From positions 60,724,911 through 60,788,910 of the forward strand of contig QCXZ01000137.1 of the NCBI GenBank assembly GCA_025024175.1: 64,000 nt of DNA, read 5' to 3'. The notes beneath the pieces are model-generated. The model saw only the letters and a program-made list of their open reading frames with translations. It ran no database searches and was not told the origin of the DNA. Shown here piece by piece: positions 47,236-57,829 of the stretch. The position numbers were made by a program, and so were the translations under genes. This stretch comes from Rhyzopertha dominica. Taxonomy: Eukaryota > Arthropoda > Insecta > Coleoptera > Bostrichidae. The first letter of the stretch is position 1; every line of letters begins with the position of its first letter.

Positions 47236-47307
47236 AGTAGAAAATTAGAATGCAATGCCTTCTGTCAGGAATAAACTGACACGATGACAGAGCCATCTAC
47301 CTGCCAT
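47236..47307 (+). repeat. Short dispersed repeat related to 25815-25890
   Basis: GTAGAAAATTAGAATGCAATG and GATGACAGAGCCATCTACCTGCC align with the 25.8-kb copy. The hAT MITE inserted just after it. Confidence 0.5.
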
Positions 47308-47315
47308 GAGAGGAA

Positions 47316-48001
47316 CAGTGTTGTTCAATCTAGTACTTTAGTACTAGATTTAGTACTTTTAATTTGCGTTTAGTACAATAGTACTCCTCAACCGTGTTTA
47401 GTACTTAAACTCAATTTCCAAACACATTAATATAATAATATTTTTAAAATAGAATTAGTAACTTTTTGAATTTAGTGATTGGTAGTAAAAAGTGCCATGC
47501 GACCTGCCACCTAAGCGTAAATAACCGTGTCAGACGGTAACGGTAACCGTAAACCGTACCGTACTGCAAATATATAAGCGTATTACAAACCATAAATCTT
47601 AAGAACATAATAAAATCAACGATTAACCGTTTTCAACATATATATTACAATAGACAGGTAATAATAATTAGTATAAAAGTGTGAAATGTTAATTTTCTTA
47701 TTTGTGTAGATTTCTTACTAAAAAGGTTTCTTCAAATCGAGATGAGTCTTCTAGTTCCAACCTCAAATAACATAATATGAATACAACAGACGAATTATAT
47801 GTTTTTTTTACTTTAGAAACTTGTTTTTTTTCTTTAGAAAATTAAATGTTTTTTTACCTTAAGGTGTTTAATTTATAATTGCCATATTCACAAAACTTTG
47901 AACGACATCTATCGAGAAAGATTTAGTACTCTAACAATGAATTTAGTACCTAACGGATTGCCAACCTAGTACACAGAAAAATGCTCCCAGGGACAACATT
48001 G
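47316..48001 (+). mobile_element. hAT-type MITE with TTTAGTAC repeats and duplication GAGAGGAA
   Basis: 686 bp between two perfect copies of the 8-mer GAGAGGAA (47308-47315 and 48002-48009). Ends are CAGTGTTGTTC (left) and GGACAACATTG (right), an inverted repeat of about 11 bp with two mismatches. Both ends carry clusters of TTTAGTAC/TAGTACT, for example CTAGTACTTTAGTACTAG near 47330 and TTTAGTACTC...TTTAGTACC near 47920-47950. No transposase is encoded. Confidence 0.9.
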
Positions 48002-48009
48002 GAGAGGAA

Positions 48010-48655
48010 CTATCTATAGTTGGTTGCGTGCAGACTGCAGACTGCCGAAGGTATGCAATGCATTTTACATAGATTTATACGAGCAATGTGAATATTTAAC
48101 GCTATAAGCTTTATATTTTTTCCTTTACGTGTGTTTTTTGTTATGCAAGTAAAACTATGTTTAGCAGGTAAGTAAAGTTTCAGATTTAAATAGCGTTTAT
48201 GTAACAAAGGAAAGACTTGTAGATCTCCCGTTTTTATTGACAAGGCAAAATGTAATTGAAGAAATGTGAGACACCTCGTTTTTATGATAGCTGCATTACA
48301 AATAGATGTCTTTGATGATGGTTTTCCTTTGAGCAAACTTTAGTCAAAAATATATTTAGAAATTGTGGTGATTTCTAACCGTCAAGTTGGGAAATGCGCC
48401 TTGTATTTATTTTGCTGTACGAGAATCACATTCTACTTTTTCTACTCTATGCAGAAAATGACGTGAGTTAGCCACTTGGGCAAGAGTCGCTTACGACGCT
48501 TACCATAATACGATAAATCCGTGTACAGAAGCTTTCTTTGACACTGTGGAATATTATTTCAAACCTATTTGGTTGCACAATATGCTGTACCACAATCATA
48601 AATGTGCGTTTTCGAGTATCACAGTATTTTCGTATTACGTAGTATTACTATGCAT
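48010..48655. other. Intergenic, no gene recognised
   Basis: AT-rich. The reverse frame at 48010-48336 (108 codons) shows no family resemblance and contains no catalytic motif. Confidence 0.4.
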
Positions 48656-48690
48656 CAGTGGCGGCTCGTGACTGTATCGCAAGGTAGTGT
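48656..48690 (-). repeat. Probable hAT terminal inverted repeat (single end)
   Basis: CAGTGGCGGCTCGTGACTGT is a hAT-like terminus (CAGTGGCGGCTCGTG). It lies about 95 bp beyond the stop codon of the hAT transposase relic at 48786-49025, as expected for the 3' end of a hAT element on the minus strand. The matching other end was not found. Confidence 0.55.
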
Positions 48691-48785
48691 CAAAAATTCG
48701 ATATGTTTCAAACGATTATAAAACTAAAGAGATAAATTATAAAATGGTAGTTTAAAATATCCAATTTATAAAATACGTTAGAAAC

Positions 48786-49025
48786 CTACACTGCATTTTC
48801 AACGCGATCGTCAATTATGCGCCTTAAGTTACTATGTAGTTTTCGTATTGCCCGATAGACAAAATCCATTCGGCGCTCTTTTCTGCTTGCAAAATTGTCA
48901 ATATTATTTAGGAATTGTTTCTCAGCTGATAGCATTCCCAATCTTTCTTCTTTTACAGAATTTCTCAGAAAAGCTTTAATTCTTTTTAACATAAAAAAGC
49001 ATCGTTCAGTCTTAGACGTCGACAT
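48786..49025 (-). pseudogene. hAT transposase C-terminal (dimerisation) relic
   Basis: 79-codon reverse-strand frame containing MSTSKTERCFFMLKRIKAFL, then RNSVKEERLGMLSAEKQFLNN and RMDFVYRAI. This matches the hAT dimerisation domain pattern 'STAxxERSFSxLKRIKTFLRxxMxxERLxxLxxLxIxxxL', best known from THAP/ZMYM1-like hAT transposases. In frame upstream there are a few more codons (LLTSH) before a stop. The catalytic DDE core and BED finger are not readable, so this is the tail of a dead element. Confidence 0.7.
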
Positions 49026-52017
49026 ATGTGAAGTAAGTAAAATTTACAGAAGTTTTGATGTTTTTCGAAACTTTTTTTGTATTACGACATAAAAGTGATT
49101 CGTTTCACGCTTCTACTAACAAGGCGTGAAAAGTTTATATCTGATTCAACGTTCTGGCGCAAGGTCGCTATAAGAAGTTATTTTTTAGGATTCTACTAAA
49201 ATATGAACTATTTCCAAGAATTTTAGCAGTTGTAAACTTAACTTAGAATACGTTGATGTGCTGCTAAGAGTTATAGGTCCACAATGTTTGACAGTCCAGA
49301 ATACAAGTCTTTATTTTTGTAGGAACTGTATATGCCGTTAATAATACCCAGCTTAAATATTTATTATATTTTCTGGAAGCTCTTAAAAAAAACTGTTAAA
49401 GAATAATGTTACGTATAGAAGAAATAACTTTCAGAATAGCTCTATTGGATACATTTTACAAGTATAACTTAAAAAGCGCCCCAAACAATTCTTTATCAAA
49501 GCCAGGAACTACATCTGTAATTTACTTTATGCAAAGTTCTAACATTATTTATGACAACTCGCGTCTTAAGGCGATCTCTTTTTAGAGTACTCTTACAGAA
49601 GAAGCGAAATTGTATCATATGCAACAAAAAACTGCTACCGCCCATTAGATTAAATAAAAAATTAACTTCCACCTTGTACCATACATAAGAAAGCCCATTT
49701 CTGTAGATGATGGATGGTAGAGGAAGTAGTTAACTTTGAGCAAAAATGAATATGATAAAGATTAATAATTGCAAATGATATTATGCTAACCGGGCGCTTT
49801 TTTCGTAAAGCCACCGCTAGAAGACCAAATGACCGTGCAATCGGTGATGCAGGTCTCTATACTCACAGATCGTACCAGCCTATGTCGTAGTTCGCAAAGC
49901 CATCGCTAGATGACTTATTACTGATTTTCATAAAATGACCTACAAAGTACGAGGTAAGACGTGTCCACGCCAAAAAGAAAATATTACGGGGAAAATCAGT
50001 TTTATAACTGGAAAAGGGCTGCGTCTCTTATAAAGAATATATTGTTTACACTCGTCCGTCAGTTCCTTTCATCAGAGCATAAGTGATAGTAAGATTACTG
50101 CAATGTCTTTGGTTTGGAAGAGCAATAAGAGAAAGATGAACACGAATTATTCGCCAGATTATTCATTACTGCTTTCGGCAACAGCGCTGACTTGCAGGAT
50201 ATCCGTGTGGCTCTCTTGCGGAGATAAGCGGGCCGGTATAGCGACTGCTCATTTTCTAGATGGATCCAACTGAAATCCTCTGCTGATTCCGTCCGCTTGC
50301 CTACCAAGTGGAGGCAAGCGAAGCATGCCAAACTAAGTTATGTGGATGATGATAAATGGATAGAGCACGGTACATGTACCAATCCTCATAGAACAAACAC
50401 AGTTTGTGGTTAAGGTCGTCCTGTCCAAATAGTTATCGGATAATATTCTTTGCAAATTTGTTCCTAAGGTATACTTTCACATTTATAACATTTGTAATAA
50501 CAGTGTTTTAAATCTTAAAGCGCAAAGAATTGCCTGGATTACGTCTTATGTCCCAAAGAGAAGAGGCCTCTGTAAACAGATCCATGTATTAGAGTTTGGA
50601 GTCAAAGCTCAGCGTTAAGTAATCGGTACAGTGCGTGCATGGTAGACTTGCCATGCTGAACTTTTAATCTTGGAGTACAGGTTACCATACTGAACACAGC
50701 ATGCGAAGACTTGACCTCAGGTTATTTTGAAAGCGTAACGGCGCGGCGTCAGACGGCGGCTATAATGGAACAAATTAGCCTTCAACAGAACAAAAAAATT
50801 GTTTCTCATTCTTAGTTTAATAAACACATCGCTAAATACGTCGCAACAACGAACGAAATTGTTCTTAAATGTTACCTTAATGGCTATAGTTAAATTAATT
50901 ACTTGAAGTGTATATTTAGCCAAATACGCTTTAAGACGTGATAAGTATGCTTTAGAGGGCTGAGTGATATTTTAAGCCGTTGCCGCCGATGTGTGCGAGA
51001 CTGACTTACTTATTAGTTTTAGTTATTATCTACATCGGCTTGGCGAGCGAATTCTTACTTCCACTCGCGTTTCAAACGCGTGCCGCGCGCTCTAATAAAG
51101 CTGTAGTGTAATTGCCAGAACAAACGATTGCATTGGGTTGCACATGCACTGTAGTTGCTAGTTATCAGTTTTCCTTCCCGCATAAATATTTTTACTCAAA
51201 AATCTAGGCGTGTTGGCTTAATTACAAATAAATTTTGACTTTTGGACTTTTTTACGGTGCCTTTATCATGCTCCTGACGAGAATTTCCCTAGCGCCTAGC
51301 GATTACTGAAATCAGTTTGCCATGCCACTGGTCTTACATATGTACATATAATATAGGTATAAGATGAACTATATATCTATTGAAGTTGAAACCCAAATAT
51401 ATTGTAGTTCTAATGTTTTATAATAAATCATGCATTTATTTTTTTCACCATCACTAAGCGTGATAAATTATTTTACTAAGAAAAAAATCCTCAAGAAATA
51501 GTACCTTTTTCCAATACGGCACGCATAAGACAAAACGCAATGAATAATTATCACTCACTGTCGAAGGTTTGTACTAAATTACTGTTAACCTAAACAATTA
51601 CTTGTCTTGTTTAAAGTCTCTTAAAATTCACAATCTTCTTTTCGATTTGATGCCTATTACAGAATTTATCAGCAAAATTCAAAAAAGTATAACCGATAAG
51701 TGCGATTTTCTTTCAGGTTCCTAAAGGGCACATAAATCCACAACTGTGCCCCTATTTAACCTATTCTCTATCTTCTACGACTGTTTATAGTATCCCCATG
51801 TATTGCATTCAAACTGATGCACGCTGTATATTTCAAATAATAATACATACAAATCTTAATTTAACTGCTACGTATAGCTACTTTAATAAAATCAACGTCT
51901 TTTAAAAACTGACGTTTTTTAATAAGGAGTTGGACAAATCTATCAACCTCTTAAACACAATGAGGGAGAGACATTAGAATTAGGTATCTTGCACAGTATT
52001 CCAAGTCACCCCTCGGT
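49026..52017. other. Mostly unassigned DNA
   Basis: The rest of the hAT element may lie in 49026-49800 but is not readable. Repeats at 49801-50035 are listed separately. A GC-rich, CpG-containing patch at about 50930-51110 includes the perfect palindrome CGCGTTTCAAACGCG. Short frames at 50095-50331 and 50717-50923 are unrecognised. Confidence 0.4.
49801..50035 (+). repeat. Repeat family TTCGTAAAGCCACCG, copies 1 and 2
   Basis: TTCGTAAAGCCACCGCTAGA occurs at 49802-49821 and, as TTCGCAAAGCCATCGCTAGA, at 49891-49910. The sequence after the second copy (TGACTTATTACTGATTTTCA, ATGACCTACAAAGT) is related to that after the third copy at 54326. Confidence 0.6.
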
Positions 52018-52209
52018 TCACATAATCGTTAGATATCCACGTTCTTCATTCTCATCGACAATGCTGCGGGCCATCCGAAAGAAAGACGCCGTGTCTAATC
52101 CACTTACCGGGTGCCAAGGTGTTCGAAAAACTTCCGCCAGGCCGTGCATTTTCACGGTGGGAAGTTTCCTTTCACATCTCTCGAGGGCCCACTCGAATGC
52201 TTCTTTCAA
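52018..52209 (-). CDS. Unrecognised exon-like reverse frame with a splice donor
   Basis: A GC-balanced reverse-strand frame: KEAFEWALERCERKLPTVK then MHGLAEVFRTPWHP, directly followed by GTAAGT, a consensus 5' splice site (around 52108). Past the donor the frame stays open to ERGYLTIM and a stop. Upstream, an in-frame TGA lies three codons before the TTG at 52207-52209 and there is no good acceptor there, so a full internal exon is not demonstrated. I do not recognise the protein. It could be a host exon, an exon relic or coincidence. Confidence 0.3.
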   Translation of the reverse strand: MKEAFEWALERCERKLPTVKMHGLAEVFRTPWHPVSGLDTASFFRMARSIVDENEERGYLTIM

Positions 52210-53140
52210 CTTATTTCACACATTACGCCGTGCCATCTGAATTGCACAACGAGATATTTCTTTGTCACATTTATGTTATATAAATGTCACGGTTGGAGGG
52301 GCGGTTGGCCACCCCGTACGCGTCAGTTGTGCCGGCAGTCTGCGGGCACTCAAGCTTACCTGGTATCTGTTCGAGTGTATCACATGAGAGGTTTGACACG
52401 TCGTTAATATTTTTGGGGAAGGCTTTTAAGTGTCATTGTTATCATAATTTGTCATTTATTTGAGATGAAGCAGTCATATGGGAATAATATTTTATGGTTG
52501 CATACATTCATTCCAGGGTTATGTCAAAATTCCTGCACACAAAAACACAGCTCGCAAATGCATCGCATATTTTAAAAAATGGAATAAAGTCGCTCAATAT
52601 AATCCCCTTGCATATCCAAAACATGTTGCCATCGGAAGTAATGTAATGTTTTTCTACCCCTTTATTAGTAAATTGCTCATTACGCACTGTGTACTTGATT
52701 AGTAAATTCGCTGTTACACACAGTAATACGTAATATCTAGCATGTGATTTTTTTTATTACGTTACAGTTTAAAATTCAGCGTTCATATAACGTTATCCCT
52801 TGTCAGATAATTGTTAGAAATATCTCAAGAAATAGTTAATGTTTGCACAATATTATCATTCAAGTGTAGACTTTTAGTTGACGCTTTCGCCTTTCGAAAG
52901 GTATTTAGATTATACCTAAATAATATTAAATTAGAATTAAAACGTTCCAGTTATTGCAAGTAGTGGTAAAGTGATTATATTCGATGAATCCCATTCTCCA
53001 AGTCGATCTGACGTTTCACTTATTCGTTTTAGCTTAAAAAAGCCAATGTAAAGTTGTTACTCGAGTTGTAAGGTACGTAACTTTCCACTCCTGCGCGTAA
53101 TATGCTTCTTAAAACTCGCATAATGTAATACTCGTATACC
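52210..53140. other. Non-coding stretch, no gene recognised
   Basis: A GC-rich patch lies at about 52280-52370. Forward frames at 52111-52407 and 52478-52702 are unrecognised. Nothing else supportable. Confidence 0.4.
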
Positions 53141-53512
53141 TTAAATACGCCATTTTTGTCAAGATGTTTCAGTAGTTGGAACGTATATGCTGTTGTAGGG
53201 CTTTAATCCTTCCAAGTTAATAAATCGAACTCCTTTGCACTGGAAGAAAAGAACGAAATCTGGAAGACTCACGTCAGGCCTACAAGGGGGATGTGCGAGA
53301 ATTTCACAGCAGTTCTTCTCGCAAACTCCTTTGACTGACGCAGTATGAGGTCTCCAACTTCTGTGGTCGTCTTTAACGTCTGGAACGCTTACTCCATCAA
53401 GTTATTATTGATACACACGACTCCTGGCACCGTGAATTTCGGCAACTGTTTTTTCGCGCAGTGTTTGAATTTTTATATACGCACATTAATCCGCTACAGT
53501 TACTCGTTCCAT
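53141..53512 (-). pseudogene. Collapsed mariner-like transposase relic
   Basis: Reading the minus strand from the ATG at 53512, a single frame runs 124 codons with only three internal stops: MERVTVAD*, IKIQTLREKTVAEIHGARS, VSVPDVKDDHRSWRPHTASV, then directly EILAHPPCRPDVSLPDFVLF and RFINLE. The first blocks match the N-terminal helix-turn-helix and linker (KIQTLREK..AEIHRAL, 'ADEERSGRPxTAS') and the last matches the third catalytic site (HPPYSPDLSPPDFxLF) of a mariner/Tc1-type transposase. The middle of the protein, with the first two catalytic aspartates, has been deleted. No terminal repeats were found. Confidence 0.7.
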
Positions 53513-53823
53513 TGCATCATTTTTTTACACATAAACTGAGTGGACTACCCGCACTCCATATATAGCTGAGTGAGGTCCCAATGAGAGACTTTTATAATTT
53601 GACAGCATTTGTTTTTTCACCGTCAACAGTTCAGCGCCAGCTTGATATTGCAGGAATTATGACATGACCCTCGCATCGAATGGAGCATTGCGTACTGGTG
53701 ATTTTTTTGTTAATTTTATTTGTCAATTTTATTTATTAGACGAAATTGTCGTAAGCGAGAGATTTCTTTCACATTTTCATTACACTCATAAATTCATCAG
53801 GGACCCAAATATACATAAATATA

Positions 53824-53960
53824 AATATACAGGGTGTCGCTAAAAGGTGCGGAAAAGTGCTACCGCAAATTTCCGAGGCTAAGATATGACGATCTAATGT
53901 AACTTACCCCAGTTCAAAAGTGGATGATTTCCGAGATACAGACTGTCACTGCTTTTAGTT
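53824..53960 (+). repeat. Possible transposon terminus (ACAGGGTGTCGCTAAAAGG)
   Basis: ATACAGGGTGTCGCTAAAAG followed by TGCGGAAAAGTGCTACCGC. ACAGGGTGTC-type starts are common at ends of arthropod repetitive elements. No matching inverted or direct partner was found in the window. Confidence 0.35.
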
Positions 53961-54324
53961 TTTTATAAACATATTTTTCAAAAACCGATGTATTCTAAAC
54001 CGCATACTTCATGCACAAGTAGATTTTACAAGGGTAAATACACAACATTCAAGTCTGTGAAGTTAATCTCGAATTAAAACCATTAGAAAAAATTCCTCAA
54101 GCTTCTTCGTCGCAAAGTTTCAATGTGTTTATGAAAGATTAATACAGCATGACCACGTTAGACTTTGATATGCGCATAAGTTTGGTGTACACATGTGTTT
54201 TAAATGTGTGGTAGAGAAGGAGATTTAGATAATTAACCTTAACCTAAAATGAATATGAATTAAATTTTTAATTACATTTATTTCACTATACTTTCTTGCT
54301 AGGTTTTTCTTGAACATGCTGACG

Positions 54325-54485
54325 GTTCGTAAAGCCACCGTTAGATGATTTACAAGCAATTTTCACAAATTGACCACCAAACTGCGGTGTGAGAGATAAT
54401 CACGTTAAAATTTAAAAACATTATTGTAACAATACGAACAGGCTAGTGAAGCGTAACTTTGTATTTTGTAGTCTCTCTTATAAAC
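54325..54485 (+). repeat. Repeat family TTCGTAAAGCCACCG, copy 3
   Basis: TTCGTAAAGCCACCGTTAGA, then ATTTTCACAAATTGACCACC, and further on CTCTCTTATAAACTTTG, parallel to TTCATAAAATGACCTAC and GTCTCTTATAAAGAAT of the copy at 49.9-50.0 kb. Confidence 0.55.
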
Positions 54486-55474
54486 TTTGTTTTTTAACTT
54501 TCTATTTGACGCTAGATATTTATTTACTTCTGTGGTGTGTTTGCCTGCGCATAGATATATTCTGGCTGACAAGATTTGTTAGCTCTTGGAAGAAATTATT
54601 GTTACATATATATTTGTTCAGTAACCATCCTGGTAGGCAACATGTAAACGACTAATGTTTAATTATCTACACGTACATTTGTAACCTTATTCTTATACTG
54701 ATTTTAGATTTTAGCTACTTTGTAAGCAAATAATAAAAAAACCATTTTCCTTACTGCAGAAGCCTGTTTTAATTTAAAAACACTTAAGCCATACATGCCC
54801 ACCTAGCCCTCTTTGCTACATAGACCGATGCCTTTGTATTCTTAGTACTTTGTGGTATAATCTCATTATGGAGTTTGCTATTTTATTTTGGGAATAATAA
54901 TTTCCTATACGTTTGTTTATCGAAATTTTTTAAATTCAAATTAAGAATATAACACCTACATGATGTCTACTAATAGAAGTAGCAACAACCTCTTTATTTA
55001 CTTTAGTCGCATGTAGGTAAAGGTACATTTAGTACACCCATAAGATTTAAATATTGCTTCTAAATGATTGATATTTCAAATTTAATGACTTAGTCAGTAG
55101 ATCAATTATCGTTTACTTACTTCTTTAAACGTTCGTGGGTCAAATACTGAATTTCAAAACCTGTACACAGCTGATTTTCATTGCATTATTGCATTGCCCT
55201 AGCTTAAGCAAACAAAACGTTGAAAGGACATAATGAGCGAAATATTTAAGGTAGAAATCACTATAAATATATATAGAACGTTTTCGGTAGCATTCACAAA
55301 ATATCAATCAGTGAATGGACACATATGTATGTGCGCTATTATAATTGAGAACGGATTAACTGTTCCCAAGCTCAGGATTCGATTCGCAACAAGCTGAATT
55401 TCAATCAGCCCCGAATGTTACGGAGATGTGAGGCTTCCTAACACGTCATTATGTTTAATTATCTTCTGTTGCAG

Positions 55475-55617
55475 GGCACCCGTTGGTACAGAAGCCCCAA
55501 ATCATCATCGGTACACTGCTCCAGTCACTGGGTTCTATAGACAGTGTTGTCAATTTCATAGTTTATTCGGTACAGCTGCTAAAAATAATATTTATTAAAA
55601 ATGCGCTAGAGCGGTAG
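55475..55617 (+). CDS. Candidate 3'-terminal exon of an unknown protein
   Basis: A textbook 3' splice site, TTATCTTCTGTTGCAG, ends at 55474. The phase-2 frame from it reads HPLVQKPQIIIGTLLQSLGS, then IDSVVNFIVYSVQ and a short basic tail to a TAG at 55615-55617 (47 codons including the stop). The segment is hydrophobic with a VNFIVY string, reminiscent of the seventh helix of peptide GPCRs, but that is only suggestive. GC content is higher than in the neighbourhood. No upstream exon was identified in the window. It may be a host exon, or an acceptor-like sequence by chance. Confidence 0.3.
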
Positions 55618-56160
55618 CGGTAGTAATTCGTGAACGCATTTGACATGATGTGGGTGTACAAGCAAATATTAAATTAAAAGTTAAGTTAAAAATGTTAAGC
55701 TTTGGTTCCTAATAGAGTATTTCTTGTGCAGCACTAATAACTCTTGCTGTTCTTTTTATTGGTGCTTCATTTTCCTGTTTATGCAAACATTTTGAAGTTT
55801 CAGACAAATTCACATTTCTGTGAATGAGGCTTTTAAACACGACGTAATTGAAATATGTATTCCCAAACGTTTACCTTGTGTCCATTTCGAAATTAATTTC
55901 ACATTTTCCTACAGAAAAGGCTTTTGTCCGGAGTGATTACCATGTTTACAAATCTAGATAAGGCTTTGCAAAACTTAGTATTCAAAACAATTTTATAAAG
56001 TTTGAAAAACAAAAATAGCAATAAATTGGCGCAAAGAGCAAGAAAATGTTCGTTTAGTTATCGATTGCAACATTGTTATAGTTAGGCATCCGTTAATACA
56101 ATAATTACAAAACGAAGGAAGCAGTCTAGGACTTACGAAAAATATTTCAACCTATTGCGA
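55618..56160. other. Non-coding stretch
   Basis: No feature recognised other than an ATTAAA polyadenylation-like hexamer near 55667, about 50 bp after the candidate terminal exon. Confidence 0.4.
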
Positions 56161-56737
56161 CTTCCACATCCCACAGATGGGAGGTATCGAACCGCGAAAA
56201 AATTTTCAGTTTTTTATTTGCTCAACCGCTTTAAAATGCTCGAAAACGTCCAAAAACAAAATTTGAGAAAAAAGATTTCTTGTGTGTGGACTGTTTTTTG
56301 CAAAATTTTAGTTTATATTTTTTTCTTTTAGTATGTGATTAGTAGTATAATTGCGAGTATTATTCGTCTGTATAAATTTTCTGTGCAGCAAACTGTTTAG
56401 AAGATATTTTCTAACAAAAAGTTATTTAAAAAAATATTACCAAAAAACTGGATTTTGGACCCTGTCCACACGATTTTTTTAAACTTTGCTATTTCTGATT
56501 GAAAAGCACTCTTGCAGTTTTTTCTTAAATTAATAATTTGCGAGTTATTCAGAAAAAAAAACGAATTTAAAAAATTATGGGTTTTTGCTAATGTCACGAG
56601 AAATGTTTGTCGTAGAAAAAAATGTGTAAAGGGGAAAAAATACTCAACACCTCATTATTGTTCGTATAATTTAAAAATAAAAGCGTAAATGTCATTTTGA
56701 CAATTTGATGTGGAAGTATTGATTCAATTTGCAGCGA
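56161..56737 (+). repeat. TACTTCCACATCCAA repeat family, copy 2 (diverged)
   Basis: Forward orientation. Starts CTTCCACATCCCACAGATGG and ends GATGTGGAAGTATTGATTCAATTTGCAGCG. Shares with copy 1 the blocks TTTATTTGCTCA.CGCTTTAAAATG, GTCATTTTGACAATT and others, but has internal deletions. Confidence 0.8.
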
Positions 56738-57512
56738 TTTTTTTTAATGAATAATACAGAAGTTTATATAGTGTGAGAAGAGTTAAATATTATTTTAAAC
56801 TCAGCAGTTTCAGAAAAATTAATTATTGCAATACACCGTAAAATATTTAACAGCAATATATGGTAGTACTCAAAACTTTGTACAAGTTCAGCAGTGACTT
56901 TTGTATTATGTTTTAATAATGCCGGCAACATCGCTTGTATCCTCCCGTTATACCCNCTACAGTTAGTGTTTACCCCCTGGTTGCTGTCAATCCGCATCAG
57001 CGGTGATGTTTGCCGACTATTATTGCCTTGCTAAACTGCACTAGTCTGTTTAAAAGACCGCCATTGTTACACTTAGGTTATCTAGAGCGCTTTGTGTCGG
57101 TTTTGCCCTCATTGTCTGCACCATCCCTTCTACGGTTGTGTTTGCCGAGTGGGAGAAACCGTGTTTTATTGTTGTTTAAGGGCATTGTGTCTAATTTTGT
57201 AAAAATTAAGGTTATCTCGATCTGTTTGGAAAGGGTTTCTAAGCGAAGTTGGGGGTGCGTTTGTAATTGGACAGGTAAAGATTGAATATACACGTGTGTG
57301 TGTTGTAGGTTTTCTGTTTGATCGCGACTTTTCAATATAATTACTAAGATGGTTTGTACTAGATATGATAATTAGCACATTTTGTTCTGTGTCACAGTGA
57401 TGATAGTCTTGGACTATATGCGTTTTGAGGTAATTTTCTACATCCGGGAAATATAAAATTTTATGCTGAATTTTATTGTGGAAGATGGTTCTTTAAAGCA
57501 AATTAAAACACC
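56738..57512. other. Unassigned, pyrimidine-rich frames
   Basis: Frames on both strands at 57010-57378 overlap each other. The sequence 57250-57280 ends CAGGTAAAGA, a possible splice donor (GACAG|GTAAAG at 57271), but the frame (91 codons, MPTIIALLNCTSLFKRP...) is unrecognised. It could be the 5' region of a retroelement ending in the hairpin below. Confidence 0.3.
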
Positions 57513-57627
57513 TCAAATTCGTCACTATGTTTCAACACTTTCTGATCATGCAAATCATACCACGCAGGCAAAGATTCATCGCCTGAACAAGACATAATAA
57601 AGTGTTGAAACGTCGCGACGAATTTGA
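57513..57627. repeat. 29-bp-arm hairpin with GAAACGTC motif
   Basis: Arm 57513-57541 (TCAAATTCGTC...TTTCAACACTTT) pairs with 57599-57627 (AAAGTGTTGAAACGTCGCGA...) with about four mismatches in the middle and a 57-nt loop. The second arm and the loop's CCTGAACAAGAC give 'CTGAACA ... GTTGAAACGTC', resembling the CUGANGA/GAAAC/GUC string of hammerhead-type motifs in Penelope-like elements. The A at the sixth core position (C in place of G) means it is probably not an active ribozyme. Confidence 0.55.
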
Positions 57628-57829
57628 ACTGTCTTCTTTTTTTTCCTAAACAACTGTTTTCCACAACTAAATTCAACTTTCATCGCAAGGACGACTCAGG
57701 CTCACAATGTTAAGTTATCAAGTGTTATGTTTTTTATGTTCTGAAACATTCAACCGAGACAGCTGTAACTACTCAGTTACCACGCGCTAAGATTGAGTGT
57801 AGTCACTTTATTCAGTAATGTTTGCAGTT

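Larger units (their letters stand above)
53513..55440. other. Non-coding stretch with two repeat fragments
   Basis: No gene recognised apart from the repeat fragments listed at 53824 and 54325. The forward frame at 54446-54655 is rich in L, F, C and S and overlaps the repeat, so it is not credible as a gene. Confidence 0.4.

Noticed and set aside
56185..56200. GGTATCGAACC, a perfect minus-strand Pol III B box
   Set aside because: It is a mutation within the TACTTCC repeat family; the other copies read differently here and no A box or cloverleaf accompanies it.
57010..57378. Frames of 91, 85 and 70 codons on both strands
   Set aside because: They overlap each other, have no family resemblance, and look compositional. 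Only the splice-donor-like CAGGTAAAG was noted.
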